From positions 248,001 through 312,000 of the forward strand of contig VLTN01000037.1 of assembly GCA_008330645.1 (NCBI GenBank): DNA of 64,000 nucleotides, given 5' to 3'. Positions within the stretch are counted from its first letter, which is position 1. Each line of letters starts with the position of its first letter. The notes under the pieces are model-generated. The model saw only the letters and a program-made list of their open reading frames with translations, was not told where the DNA came from and did no database searches. Made by a program: the position numbers and the translations under genes. The DNA is from Cafeteria roenbergensis. Its lineage: Eukaryota; Sar; Bigyra; Bicosoecida; Cafeteriaceae. This document shows positions 40,389 to 50,201 of the stretch, in pieces.

Positions 40389-42895
40389 ATGGCCGCTGCA
40401 TCAGCTGTGGCGAGGGCTGCCCGGGGCGGGCGTGGCGTGCACACCAGCGCCGGCAGCCTCGCTCGCATCCTGTGCGCCGGTGAGCCCTCGGTCATTTGGC
40501 CGTCCGCCTGCCGTCCGACGGTGTGCGCTCGCCCGCGGCCTCTCTGGGGGCGTGCTGGGCAAACGGTCGCAATCGCTGGCTGGCCGCGGCCCCACCCCAC
40601 CACGCTCGATTGCGCGCCTGGCGGGCAGCTTCCCACGGGCGCGGCTGCGCGAGCCGCCGCAAAAGCTGGCCCCATGGCGAGCGCAATGTCACGGACCTGG
40701 CGCTGAAGGCGAACTTGCAGCGCGCCCATCCGCGCCCGCCCCCGGCGCTTCCCCGCCGCCGCCGCTGCGCCACCGCAGACAATGTGTCGCCTGTGTGCGC
40801 CCAGGTGTTCAAGGACAGGGGCCACCACGTTGTGGAGTGGGCCGGCGGCCTCTCCCCCGCCGATCTCAAGGCGGAGCTTCCCAAGTACGACGGCATTGTC
40901 GTCCGCTCGTCGACCAACCTGACCGAGGACATCTTCCCCCACTGCCCCAACCTCAAGGTGAGTGGCTTCGGCGCGCGCTGCGCGGTAGTGTGGCCCTGGG
41001 AGCCTTCGCGCGCGCGCCTGCAGCGCGGCCATCGCGGTGTGTGACCCATTCGGCGGGTCAGCTGGCTGCCGGCGGGCTCCGCGGCGGCGCCCGGCGGCCA
41101 ACCCGCGCGCCACAAGCACGTGCTTCACTGTACCAGCGTGGCTCTCTGCCTCCTTGACGCCGCTTCGCAGATTGTGGGCCGTGCGGGCGTCGGCGTTGAC
41201 AACATCGACCGCAGCGCCGCCACGCGCCACGGCGTCATCGTGATGAACACCCCGGGGGGCAACACTCGCGCCGCGGCGGAGCTCACCATCTCGCTCCTGG
41301 CCTCCATGCTGCGCCAGGTCCCGGCGGCTCACATCTCGATGCGCGAGGGCAAGTGGGAGCGCAAGGCCTTCACCGGCACCGAGATGAACGGCAAGGTCCT
41401 CGGCGTGATCGGCCTGGGCTCCATCGGAGGCGCCGTGGCGAGGTACGCGCAGGCCTTTGGCATGAAGGTCCTTGGCTTCGGTGAGTCACCTGCTCGTGAT
41501 GGTGCTGGTGCCGATTCTGGTGCTGGTGCTGGCTGTTGCCGATGCTGGCGCTGGTGCCGATTCTGGTGCTGGTGCTGGCTGTTGCCGATGCTGGCGCTGG
41601 TGCCGATTCTGGTGCGGACGCCGCTTGCGCAGCGGCGGCTGTGGCCACGGAGGGCTGGCAACCTGCGCTGCGAAGAAGCTGCCTCGGCCGCCACACTGCT
41701 CGCCCCCGCGCACGCACACCCTCGCGCCGCAGACCCCAAGACGTCGGCGGAGGACGCCGCGGCCATGGGCGTGACTCTGGCGACAGTGGACGAGGTGCTC
41801 GCGGGCTCCGACGTCGTCTCGCTTCACGTGCCGGGAGGCCCGGCCACGAAGAACATGATTGACGCCGGCGCCATTGCCAAGATGCGTGACGGCGCCTACA
41901 TCGTCAACGCGGCCCGCGGCAACATCGTGGACATGTCGGCCCTCCGCGCGGCGCTCGACAGCGGAAAGATCGCCGGCGCCGCGCTCGACGTCTATCCCGA
42001 GGAGCCCGTCACCAGCGAGGACGCCAGGGCCGTGGTCGACCACCCCCGCGTCGTCCCCACGCCGCACCTCGGCGCTTCCACCGAGGAGGCCCAGGTGCAG
42101 GTGGCGAAGGAGATCGCCGAGCAAATGAGCGACGCGCTCGCGGGCACTCGCTTCGAGGGCGTGGTCAACGCCCCCTTCGTCGGCCTCACGCGCGACCCGG
42201 CGGCGCTGCCCTTCCTCGAGTGCGCCGAGGCGCTCGGCTCCATGCTCGCCCAGATGGCGGCGGACAGCCTCCCGCTCTCGCGCATCGAGGTGGTCTTCCG
42301 CGGCCGCACCATGCAGGGCGATGCGCGCTACCGCGACGGCCTGGCCGGCGCCGTCATGAAGGGCGCGCTGCCGCACCTCCGCCCCGACCTCTCGGCCGGC
42401 AGCATCAACCTGCTCAACGCGCCGCACCTCGCCGCGGAGGCCAGCATCGACGTCAAGGTCCGCTCCACGGACGAGGCGCGCCGCGCCGGCGTCGACGTGT
42501 CCGCGGGCGACGAGTACATGAACGCCATCAGCGTGCGCGGCTTCGACGCCGCGGGCCGCATGCACCAGCTGGCAGGGTCCGTCATCGACGGCAAGCCCCG
42601 CATCATCGGCGTGGACGAGTGGCGCGGCATCCGCACCTTCCGCCCCGTGCGCACCGTGCTCCTCCTCAACAACATCGACCGCCCGGGCGCCGTGGCCGAC
42701 GTCACCGCCATCCTGGCGGAGGCCCGCATCAACGTGGCAGCAATGGGTGTCGCTCGCCAGGCCCCCGGCCAGCCGGCCCTCTGCATGCTCACCGTGGACG
42801 AGCGCGTGCCCCGCACAGTCCGCGCCCGCATCGAGGCCCTCGACCAGGTCAGCGCCGTGCGCTCGGCCACGTTTGACAAGTTCGAGACTGTGTAA
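40389..42895 (+). CDS. PHGDH: D-3-phosphoglycerate dehydrogenase, organelle-targeted, 580 aa, four exons
   Basis: It oxidises 3-phosphoglycerate to 3-phosphohydroxypyruvate, the first step of serine synthesis. Exons 40389-40479, 40779-40957, 41171-41480 and 41733-42895 splice in phase to 581 codons. The first exon encodes a transit-like N-terminus (MAAASAVARAARGGRGVHTS). Conserved parts in order are ADNVSPVCAQVFKDRGH, YDGIVVRSSTNL, VGRAGVGVDNID, NTPGGNTRAAAELT, the NAD loop GLGSIGGAVARYA, the active-site Arg in NAARGNIVDM, Glu in YPEEP, and His in TPHLGASTEEAQ. Residues about 330-500 form the intervening (ASB) domain, and a C-terminal ACT domain (LLNNIDRPGAVADVTAILAE) suggests serine feedback control. 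This long form is shared by plants and many bacteria. Confidence 0.95.
41504..41616 (+). repeat. 46-bp tandem repeat, about 2.4 copies, in PHGDH intron 3
   Basis: The unit begins GCTGGTGCCGATTCTGGTGC at 41504, 41550 and 41596, so the period is exactly 46. The copies I compared are identical over their full length, indicating a recent duplication. The repeat lies in the intron 41481-41732. Confidence 0.9.
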
Positions 42896-43039
42896 ATCAA
42901 GGCTGCGTGACCCACTGCCCGCTGCCGCACGCCCTTTGTCCAAACTCGCAAACTGCATTGCAACCGGCGTCGGCTCCCGGCTCCCGCGCGCCCGCGATGG
43001 AACGCACGGGCTGGGGCGGCGCTCTGCCGGGGCGCGGCC

Positions 43040-45088
43040 TCATCCGAAGCTCGGCAACCGGAACCCTCGCTCGGCGGCCAGCGAAGCGGCGTAGTCGGCC
43101 CCAGCCAGCTCCATCAGGCGGCTGGCAGTGCGCGAGTGAGCGAAGGCGGTGTCCGCGACGCCGGTTGCCTCGCCCAGCGAGGCCCCGATGCGGCCGGTGG
43201 CGGACCACTCCACCTGCTCGTCGCCAGGGCCCGCAACGAACGTCGTGGCAGAGCTGCTGCTGCTCCCGCCCTGCCTCAGCACCCGGGCCACGGGGGGCGC
43301 GGCGCTGGCGTCGCCAACCTGCGCGCCCCCGCCGCGGACGCCAGCTCGGCCCGAGGCAGTCTCGGCCAGCCCGGCGAACAGCGCGTCCGGGTGTGCCTGC
43401 AGTCCCGCGAGCAGCACAACGCCCTCCTCGTACGCGACGTCCACGGCCGTGATGAACCTGCGGGCCTCGTTCCGCTCCTGGAAGCCCAGCGCGGGCACAC
43501 CGGGCACTGCGACCACGTCAAACGCCCGCATGATAGCCCGGAAGTCGGCTGGCCCCAGCACCGCTTCCTGGCCGCAGAGCCAGCCGAACGGGGCCCAGAG
43601 GCATCGCCCGCCACCTGCCACCTCAGGCAGCGCGACGCGTCGGCCGAACCCGACGTCCAACTCCGCCCCGAAGCGGCTCGCGTTGGGGCCAAGCCTCAGA
43701 CGGTCGGACGCTGCCTCGCTGGCTGCCGGGACGCCCCGGCTGCGCGCGCCGGCCGCCTGAACCGCGCCGACAACAGCCTCGAACCGGAGCCGCATCCCGG
43801 CCTCCTCCGCGCCCTCCGCGTCGGCCCCGGGGCCCGTCGCCCACAGGACGGTGCCAGCCGGCGCGGCCAGTCGCCGCCGGAAGTCGGGCAGCTGCGGCTC
43901 CGTCGCAGGGCGCCCACGGACCGCGGCGGCGGTGGCGGGCACCGTGCCGCTGGGCGCCTCGCCACCGTGGCTCGCCGCGCCTGCGCCGTGCTCCGAGTCC
44001 ATGGCGACCACCGTGCACGCCGCCTGCACCGCTCTCACCAGGGGCTTCACCAGGTCTCTGTTGAGTCCGTTGGCGAAGAGCTCGCTTGGCGCTCTGTTCG
44101 AGGTGACGACGACGCACACCCCGCGCTCAACGAGCGCGGTGAGGACCTGGCCAAGCAGAGCCGCATCGGCAGCGTCGTAGACCTGCAACTCGTCGATACA
44201 CAGCAGCCGCACGGGCGACGACAGGCCCGAGCCGTCGACGGCGCGGCCGGCCGCAACGTCCGACGCGACCGCGGCCACGGCTCCAGCCGAGGACCCCGGG
44301 CCCTGAAGCCACGCGTGCATGCGCTCGTGCACCTCCATGAGGAAGGCGTGGTGATGCACCCTGCGAACGCCGCCGGCGCCCTGAGGCAGGGCCGTCTGGA
44401 CCAACACCTTGCCCCGAGCGTCGCTTGCGTCGCCGGACAACCCGGCCCCGCCTGGCTCGGCCGTTGCCACCCCGTCAGCTGCGCAGGCCGCCGCAAAGGC
44501 GTCCACGCACATCGTCTTGCCGGTGCCCACCCCGCCGTGAAGGTACACGCCGGCGGGGGTCGCCACCGCGCGGCGCAGCCTCGTCGCACCCCTTGCACCC
44601 GCGCCCATGAGCGCGGCGCGGGCCCTCAAGAACGAGACCACGAAGGCCTCAGACGCCGCAGAAGCGGAGAGCTCTGTTCCGGTGCCGCTGTTGACTGTGG
44701 CCTGCGCAGCCGCCGACACCATCCCGCGGCGACCCGTGGCGGAGCTTGCCCGCCCGAGGCTGCGTCGGACGGCTGCCAACGCGTCCTTTCGCGCGCCCTC
44801 CCGAAGCGCGTCGGCCAGGCCCACCAGCCAGTCCGCTGCCGCCGCGCGTTTGCGGCTATCGGCAACTGCCGTGCGGACCGTCTCGAGCCGCGAAAGCAGC
44901 GCCGCCTGGGCGCCCGAGTGCGCGAGCGCGCCCTTTGACACAGACCGCGCGTACCACTCGGGCAGCGTCGCCGCAGGAGCGCGAGAGGTGGCCGCGCCCG
45001 GCGCGGACATGTGACGCACGCGGCCAGCGGTCGCCAGCTGCTCCGCAGCCCGTCGTGCTGCGCGGGCGGCAGGCCACGAGCGCATCAT
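43040..45088 (-). CDS. AFG1L: AFG1/LACE1-type mitochondrial AAA ATPase, 682 aa
   Basis: AFG1-like ATPases act in mitochondrial protein quality control, notably turnover of respiratory-chain subunits. The gene is a single exon from the ATG at 45088 and starts with an Arg/Ala-rich presequence (MMRSWPAARAARRAAEQL). Conserved features: Walker A in GVYLHGGVGTGKTMCVDAF, the family signature VHHHAFLMEVHERMHAWL, Walker B in LLCIDELQVYDAADAALL (DE catalytic pair; the usual FDEF is CIDEL here) and the sensor TSNRAPSELFANGLNRDL. The C-terminal third retains GRRVALPEVAGG, FGWLCGQEAVLGPADFRAI and RRFITAVDVAYEEGVVLL. Human AFG1L has 481 residues; the extra length is Ala/Gly-rich insertion. It converges with PHGDH and diverges from the dienelactone hydrolase gene. 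Confidence 0.93.
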   Translation of the reverse strand: MMRSWPAARAARRAAEQLATAGRVRHMSAPGAATSRAPAATLPEWYARSVSKGALAHSGAQAALLSRLETVRTAVADSRKRAAAADWLVGLADALREGARKDALAAVRRSLGRASSATGRRGMVSAAAQATVNSGTGTELSASAASEAFVVSFLRARAALMGAGARGATRLRRAVATPAGVYLHGGVGTGKTMCVDAFAAACAADGVATAEPGGAGLSGDASDARGKVLVQTALPQGAGGVRRVHHHAFLMEVHERMHAWLQGPGSSAGAVAAVASDVAAGRAVDGSGLSSPVRLLCIDELQVYDAADAALLGQVLTALVERGVCVVVTSNRAPSELFANGLNRDLVKPLVRAVQAACTVVAMDSEHGAGAASHGGEAPSGTVPATAAAVRGRPATEPQLPDFRRRLAAPAGTVLWATGPGADAEGAEEAGMRLRFEAVVGAVQAAGARSRGVPAASEAASDRLRLGPNASRFGAELDVGFGRRVALPEVAGGGRCLWAPFGWLCGQEAVLGPADFRAIMRAFDVVAVPGVPALGFQERNEARRFITAVDVAYEEGVVLLAGLQAHPDALFAGLAETASGRAGVRGGGAQVGDASAAPPVARVLRQGGSSSSSATTFVAGPGDEQVEWSATGRIGASLGEATGVADTAFAHSRTASRLMELAGADYAASLAAERGFRLPSFG

Positions 45089-45283
45089 GGCCGGTCCGCG
45101 TGGACTCGTGGCGCGTCGGCAGCACCAGCAAAGTCGCCTCGCGCCCTCCTCTGGCCGAGGCCGTGGAGCCGACAGTTCCTGCGAACCGCCTGAGCAGAGC
45201 CACTCGGCGGAGCCACCAAATCTGTTCTGCAGCTGCGGCGCGCCCCGCGGGGCGCGCGCGCACCCCCAAATCGTCGAGCAGGC
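45089..45283. promoter_or_regulatory. Shared divergent promoter, AFG1-like / dienelactone hydrolase
   Basis: This 195-base gap lies between head-to-head starts. No TATA or CCAAT box was seen. The function is inferred from layout. Confidence 0.35.
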
Positions 45284-46565
45284 ATGGCAGCCGTCACCAG
45301 CACCGCTGCACCCGGCGCAACCCCCGCCCCCGAGCCCGAGAAGATCACGTGGACGCGTGCGGACGGCTCCGAGGTTCCGGGCCTGGCCTACGGCACCAGT
45401 GAGCCAGCGGCCACGTCGGCGCCGCGGATCCCGACTCTCGAGAGGTTCCCCGCGCGGCTTTCAAGCGCGTTACCCCCCTCTCCCCGCTTTCTCCCTGCGT
45501 GTGCGCGTGTGGGCCGCTCGCAGAGGGGAAGCCTGGCGCCATCTGGATTCAGGAGTGGTGAGGCCCGCCCGGCTCGATTCGCGCGAATCGCCGTGCGGTT
45601 TGCCGGCGCGGGACGCGCCCTCAGCGTTGTCGGCCGCCCTGGTGCGCCCAAGCTTTTCGCGCGCAGGTGGGGAATCACCGAGGACGCCAAGGCGCAGGCC
45701 CACTTTGTGGCGAGCAAGGGCTACCGGGTGATCATCCCCGACCTGTACCGTGGCAAGCTCACGCTCGATGCCGCCGAGGCGAAGCACACCATGGACGGCC
45801 TCGACTTCCCGGGTGCCGTGGAGGACATCCGCGGCGCGGCCAAGCTCCTCCGCGAGGAGGGGTCCGCCGGAGTGGGCGTGGCCGGAACGTGCATGGGGGG
45901 CGCGCTCGCGCTTGCCGCCGGCGGCAACTGCCCCGAAGTCGTCACCTGCGTGTCCGCCTTCTACGGCGTCCCGCCCAAGGCCCTGTCGGACATGACCAAG
46001 ATGACCGTGCCCACCATCGCGCATTTCGGTGAGCCTGGCGCCCGAGACCAGGGCAAGAGTGTGCTGCCGTCCCGCGAGCGGCACCGTGGCCCTCTGACCG
46101 CGTCCCGCACCGCGCCTGGAGGGGGCAGTCGCGCCCGGCACCCGCGACGAGTGGCTCCGTCGTTGCTTTCGCTGCAAGCGCTCCTCTGCCCGCCCTGGCC
46201 GCAGGCGCCAACGACAGCCACACCGGCTTCTCGGACCCCGCCACGGCGGACCAGCTCGAGGCCGACCTCAAGACGGCCGGCGTGGAGCACACGGTCTTCC
46301 GCTACGAAGGTGAGGCAGCTGCCCTCAGCGGTGCCGCGCGTGTGCGGGCCCCGCGCCAGCTCTCCAGCTCGCACCCTTGTCGCTCTCGACCCGCGATGTC
46401 TGTGTTGTCGCAGGCGTTGGCCACGCGTTCCTCAACAGCCTTCCGGAGGGCGTGGAGCGCAAGAAGGCGCTTGGCATGGGCGAGCACAAGCCGGACGCTG
46501 TGCAGGCGGCGTTCGACCGCATGTTCGCCCTCTTTGAGAAGCACATTGCCGGCGCCACCGCGTGA
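45284..46565 (+). CDS. Dienelactone hydrolase family protein, 255 aa, five exons
   Basis: This is an alpha/beta hydrolase of the carboxymethylenebutenolidase family. Exons are 45284-45398, 45524-45557, 45667-46028, 46205-46309 and 46414-46565, all GT/AG in phase, 256 codons. The 34-nt second exon supplies GKPGAIWIQEW; without it the conserved IQEWWGI strand cannot be formed. The triad is visible as Cys125 in VAGTCMGGA, Asp174 in GANDSHTG and His209 in GVGHAFLN. The spacing and 255-residue length are normal for the family. The N-terminus has no obvious targeting sequence, so it is likely cytosolic. The physiological substrate is unknown; eukaryotic members act on lactones and esters. Confidence 0.93.
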
Positions 46566-46857
46566 GCGAGCGAACCCAATGTGGCCGACCTCCGCGCGAG
46601 CACTCGCGGCCCGTGCGTGCGCGCAACAGAGAGAGAGAGAGAGCAAGCGAATGCCCTCGCGCACAGAGATGGCGCGCCGACGCGTGGCCACGGGCTTGTG
46701 CTCGCTGCATCGGCTACCCAAACCCCGGAGCGCGTGGCCGGGTCGCGTCGGTGCGAAATCACAAAATGGTGGGGGTTGTTCGGGCTTGCGCCGCGCCATA
46801 CGCAAACGTGCACACTCTGGCAGACCGCAACACGCAACGGCGCCCCGGCATCCCCCT
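46566..46857. other. Convergent intergenic region with GA repeat
   Basis: This lies between the 3' ends of the dienelactone hydrolase and the 1074-residue orphan. A (GA)n tract sits at 46629-46643. Nothing else was seen. Confidence 0.5.
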
Positions 46858-49800
46858 CTACGGCGCCTTCCACATCACAGGTGCGGCGCCCCCCGCCGAC
46901 TCGGCCTTCCACTGCTCGGCCGCCCGCGCAAGCTCGGCGCGGGCGCGAACGTCGAAGGACACCACGGAAGACGAGGTGAAGAGCATCGCACCGTCCCGCT
47001 CCTTGGCCTCGAGCAGCGAGCGGACCAGCATGGGCACGGCCCTCGGGACGCAGGCGTGGTGGATGCCGCCCTTGCCGTCCTCCAGGAGGTAGCGCGCCAC
47101 GTCCCGCTCGATCGCCTCCGTGCACTCCGTGGCGTCCGCGTGCTCGGGGCGGGCCATGACGCGCTGCACTGCCCGGTGCAGGTTGCAGTGCGCGCTGGCG
47201 GGCTTGGCTGCCGCAAACGTCTCGTCGCCCGTCAGGTCTGCCAGCTCCACAAGCGCGCTCTCCGCGGCGGCCAGGCCGGACGCGCCGGACCCTGACGAGG
47301 AAGCGCCTTCAGCCGCTGCCGCTGCGGTGGACCACCCCGCCTCCGCAGCCTCCGACGCCGCGTTGAGCACCTCCCGCTCGGCGGGGCCGGACTGGGCCGC
47401 GATGCGGTGCCCGCGCGGCAGCACGGCAGTCGGGTAGCCGTTGGGGTCCTGGGTGTGGTACTCGGCGCGCAGCGCGGCGGCCCGGATCGCCTTGGCCTTG
47501 GCGATCCACTCGTCAGACCCCGCGTCCTCGCTGGTGGGGTCGATGAGCCACGGCCCGTCGTCGCCGTTCCACCGGAACACGCTCGGTCCCAGCGTGGTCG
47601 CGAAGCCGGGAACCGGGCCCGATTCGGCCTCCTCGGCCTCGGTCAAGAAGACCAGCCCCGCGAGCTCCGCGGCGCTGCGCCAGTCCGCGGGGGAGTTGTT
47701 CCACACGTGCTTGCCCGCCCGCGTGCTGACCAGCTGCACCAGCGCCGTCTCCGCGCCGGCCGCCCAGCTGCGGGTGCGGAAGCGTGCCCACACGCTCAGC
47801 GCGGTCGCCTGCGAGTCGCTCAGGAGAGGGGCGCCGCCAAGGGCCGCGGCGAGCCGCTCGGCCGCGCGGAGCGTGGGCTCCACCGCTGGCGCCGGGAGGG
47901 CCACGCGGGCCAGCTGCTCCATCGTGACGGCGCGCTCGGAGCCGCGAGTGGCGATGCCGTGCCAGATCTTGCTGTACAGCAGGCCGTCGAGGGCCTCGTT
48001 GAGCGCCTCGGGGGACGCCTTGCCCAGCTGCAGCAGCCCGGCGTGCAGGCTGCGGACGAGGGCCCGCCGGCACGCGGTCCGGAGCACCACGGCGCCCTCG
48101 CCGCCGCCCAGGCGAGCCATGGTGAGGGCTGCGGCCGCCGTGAAGGAGAAGGTCTTGCGCTGCTCCTCCGCGCTGGTGGAGACGAGGTAGTATGCCATTG
48201 CGTCGCGCAGGGCCATGTACGGGCCGGTGTCGCCGAAGGTGGCGCGGGTGGTGATGTGCTCCTCGATCTGCGCCGAGAAGAAGGCGAAGACGCCCTTGTG
48301 GTCCGACCCCGCCAGCACGCGCTGCTGGCACGCGGCGTAGAAGAGCATAAACGCGGTGTTGGGCATGCGCGCGCCGCCCAGCAGGCCGTGGCAGAGCAGC
48401 TCCCCGACGAGCTTGCGGTTGACGTCCGTGGAGAGGGACACCGCAGGCACCGCCAGCTGCAGCGGCTGCCGGGTGAAGGGGTTGGACCCGCTCTCCACCA
48501 GCGCGCGCGCCGTGGACACGCTGTACACCTGGGGCAGCACAAAGGGGGCGGCCGCCTCGCCGCTCCCCAGGGCGTTGTCCAGCACGATGTCGGAGGTGAG
48601 GAGGGTGGGGTCGGGCATGGGAGCGAGCGCGATGGCCGCGAGGCCGCGCTCGAAGGTCACGTCGCACTCGGCTTCGAAGCCGCCCGCCTCCGCCATGGTG
48701 GGCACCGCATCCTCCTCGGCCCCCTCGGCCTCTGCGCCCGCGCCCTCCTCGGCGCCCGAGCCGCCCAGGTCCGTGGCGAGCATTGCTGCGATGTTGGTCA
48801 CGAACCTGGCCGAACCCGCGCCGTCCCAGCTGCAGAAGAGCCTCGTGAAGGCGCCGTCCGCCACGACGGGGCCGGCCCCGCCCTCGGGGTCCCGCCGCGC
48901 CGTCACCGCGAGGCCCCTCCCGCTCTCTCGCAGGAGCGTCTTGAAGCCGCAGTGCTCGAGGTCGTCGTCGTCGAACGTTGCCACGGTGATGCCCTCATAC
49001 AGCCGGACCACGCCGGTGGTCGCAAGGTCCCCCCTGGCCAGCCGCTCGGCGTCGAGGCCCCGCGAGGGCGCGGCTGCCACGGCCGCCTCGTCGAGCACCT
49101 TGGCGTGCTTGTCGCCGTGCTGGTTGCCGGACATGGTGGGCAGCTGGAGGCGGGCCAGGAGGGCGTTGGCGTCGACGTAGAAGGGCGCGTTGTCGCCCAT
49201 CGCGTAGAGGCCCAGCCCGGCCCGCCAGTGGCGCTCGATGACGGCCAGGTGGCCCTCGGTGAGGTGCGCCCGCATGTCCGAGATGACCCACACCTGCGAG
49301 GCCGTGCCCAGCAGCTCGTCGAGCTCCTCGGGGGACGGCATCACGCGGGCGCGCGGGGAGCTGCCACTGGTGAGCTCGCACCCGGCGGGGGCGAAGTGGT
49401 CCACCACGAGCCCCTTGCGCTTCAGGGCGGTGATGGGCAGCGAGCAGTCGAAGCTCTGTGTGTAGAGCTGCAGGATGACGACGCGGGTGCCGGTGCCCTC
49501 GAAGGCGCCGTCCGCAACCAGGTCGCCGACGTCGTCCAGGGCGTTCCCGTGCCGGTCGACGGCCGCCCCCGGGATGGAGTTGAGCCCGGCATGGCTGGAC
49601 AGCACCGTGCTTGCCTTGGCCGCGCGCTTGGACCGGTTGGAGCGGCCGGACCCGAGCGCGCCGACGAGGTCCGACACCGCGCGGTTGACTTCGCCGGCAG
49701 CAGTCAGAAAGGCCATGTGCCCGGGCGACTCGGTTGCCTCCTTGAGCCTGGCCGCGAGGGCAGCGCCGGCGCCTGCGTCAGCGGGCGGCTCTGCCGGCAT

Positions 49801-50082
49801 CCAGGAGAAAAATCGGCCGGCTGCCCGCTTGCGGGCATTGGTCCAACCCTCGTACAGGCGGCGGCGCTCCGCGATGCTGCGCTCGCCCACCCGAAGGGCG
49901 CGCAGGTACTCGCGGACGGCCTCGACAGCGGGCGCGAGCTCCTCTCGCCAGGTCGCGAGGCTGGCCTGGGCAGCTCCGCACTTGGCGTCATCGTTCACTG
50001 CCGCCTCGGCAAAGGCCAGCAGGGTGTTGATTGGGTCGGCCCCGGCAGCGGCCGAGGACGCAGCCGAAGAGGCGGATGCCAT
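46858..50082 (-). CDS. Large orphan protein with amidotransferase-like region, 1074 aa, single exon
   Basis: I cannot name this protein. The frame opens with TTG at 50118; the ATG at 50082 is used. Residues about 165-420 look like a class I glutamine-amidotransferase or ThuA-like Rossmann fold: RVVILQLYTQSFDC, a VWVISDMRAHLTEGHLAVI strand-helix, GLGLYAMGDNAPFYVDANAL and DGAFTRLFCSWDGAGSARFV. No catalytic Cys is obvious after the expected strand, so it may be non-enzymatic. A second half (from about 480) has SNPFTRQPLQLAVPA, reminiscent of a U-box-type PFT loop, then helical repeats including MPNTAFMLFYAACQQRVLAG. The last 150 residues are Glu/Ala-rich and end with a conserved-looking helical block near CTEAIERDVARYLLED. 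It is followed closely on the same strand by the rolling-stone-like gene. Confidence 0.72.
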   Translation of the reverse strand: MASASSAASSAAAGADPINTLLAFAEAAVNDDAKCGAAQASLATWREELAPAVEAVREYLRALRVGERSIAERRRLYEGWTNARKRAAGRFFSWMPAEPPADAGAGAALAARLKEATESPGHMAFLTAAGEVNRAVSDLVGALGSGRSNRSKRAAKASTVLSSHAGLNSIPGAAVDRHGNALDDVGDLVADGAFEGTGTRVVILQLYTQSFDCSLPITALKRKGLVVDHFAPAGCELTSGSSPRARVMPSPEELDELLGTASQVWVISDMRAHLTEGHLAVIERHWRAGLGLYAMGDNAPFYVDANALLARLQLPTMSGNQHGDKHAKVLDEAAVAAAPSRGLDAERLARGDLATTGVVRLYEGITVATFDDDDLEHCGFKTLLRESGRGLAVTARRDPEGGAGPVVADGAFTRLFCSWDGAGSARFVTNIAAMLATDLGGSGAEEGAGAEAEGAEEDAVPTMAEAGGFEAECDVTFERGLAAIALAPMPDPTLLTSDIVLDNALGSGEAAAPFVLPQVYSVSTARALVESGSNPFTRQPLQLAVPAVSLSTDVNRKLVGELLCHGLLGGARMPNTAFMLFYAACQQRVLAGSDHKGVFAFFSAQIEEHITTRATFGDTGPYMALRDAMAYYLVSTSAEEQRKTFSFTAAAALTMARLGGGEGAVVLRTACRRALVRSLHAGLLQLGKASPEALNEALDGLLYSKIWHGIATRGSERAVTMEQLARVALPAPAVEPTLRAAERLAAALGGAPLLSDSQATALSVWARFRTRSWAAGAETALVQLVSTRAGKHVWNNSPADWRSAAELAGLVFLTEAEEAESGPVPGFATTLGPSVFRWNGDDGPWLIDPTSEDAGSDEWIAKAKAIRAAALRAEYHTQDPNGYPTAVLPRGHRIAAQSGPAEREVLNAASEAAEAGWSTAAAAAEGASSSGSGASGLAAAESALVELADLTGDETFAAAKPASAHCNLHRAVQRVMARPEHADATECTEAIERDVARYLLEDGKGGIHHACVPRAVPMLVRSLLEAKERDGAMLFTSSSVVSFDVRARAELARAAEQWKAESAGGAAPVMWKAP

Positions 50083-50201
50083 CTTCCAACGATGAATCGG
50101 AGTGTGCTGGCTTGGCAAAAATTTCTGTTTGCCCGGCTCTGCAAGGGCGCGAACCTAAGCGCTGCAGAGTCGTTCCGGGGCCGCTGCACATTGCAAGCGC
50201 G

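Noticed and set aside
41486-42958. 490-codon minus-strand frame opposite PHGDH
   Set aside because: It is antisense to a clear PHGDH exon and repetitive in His/Val/Asp/Gly as expected of a mirror frame.
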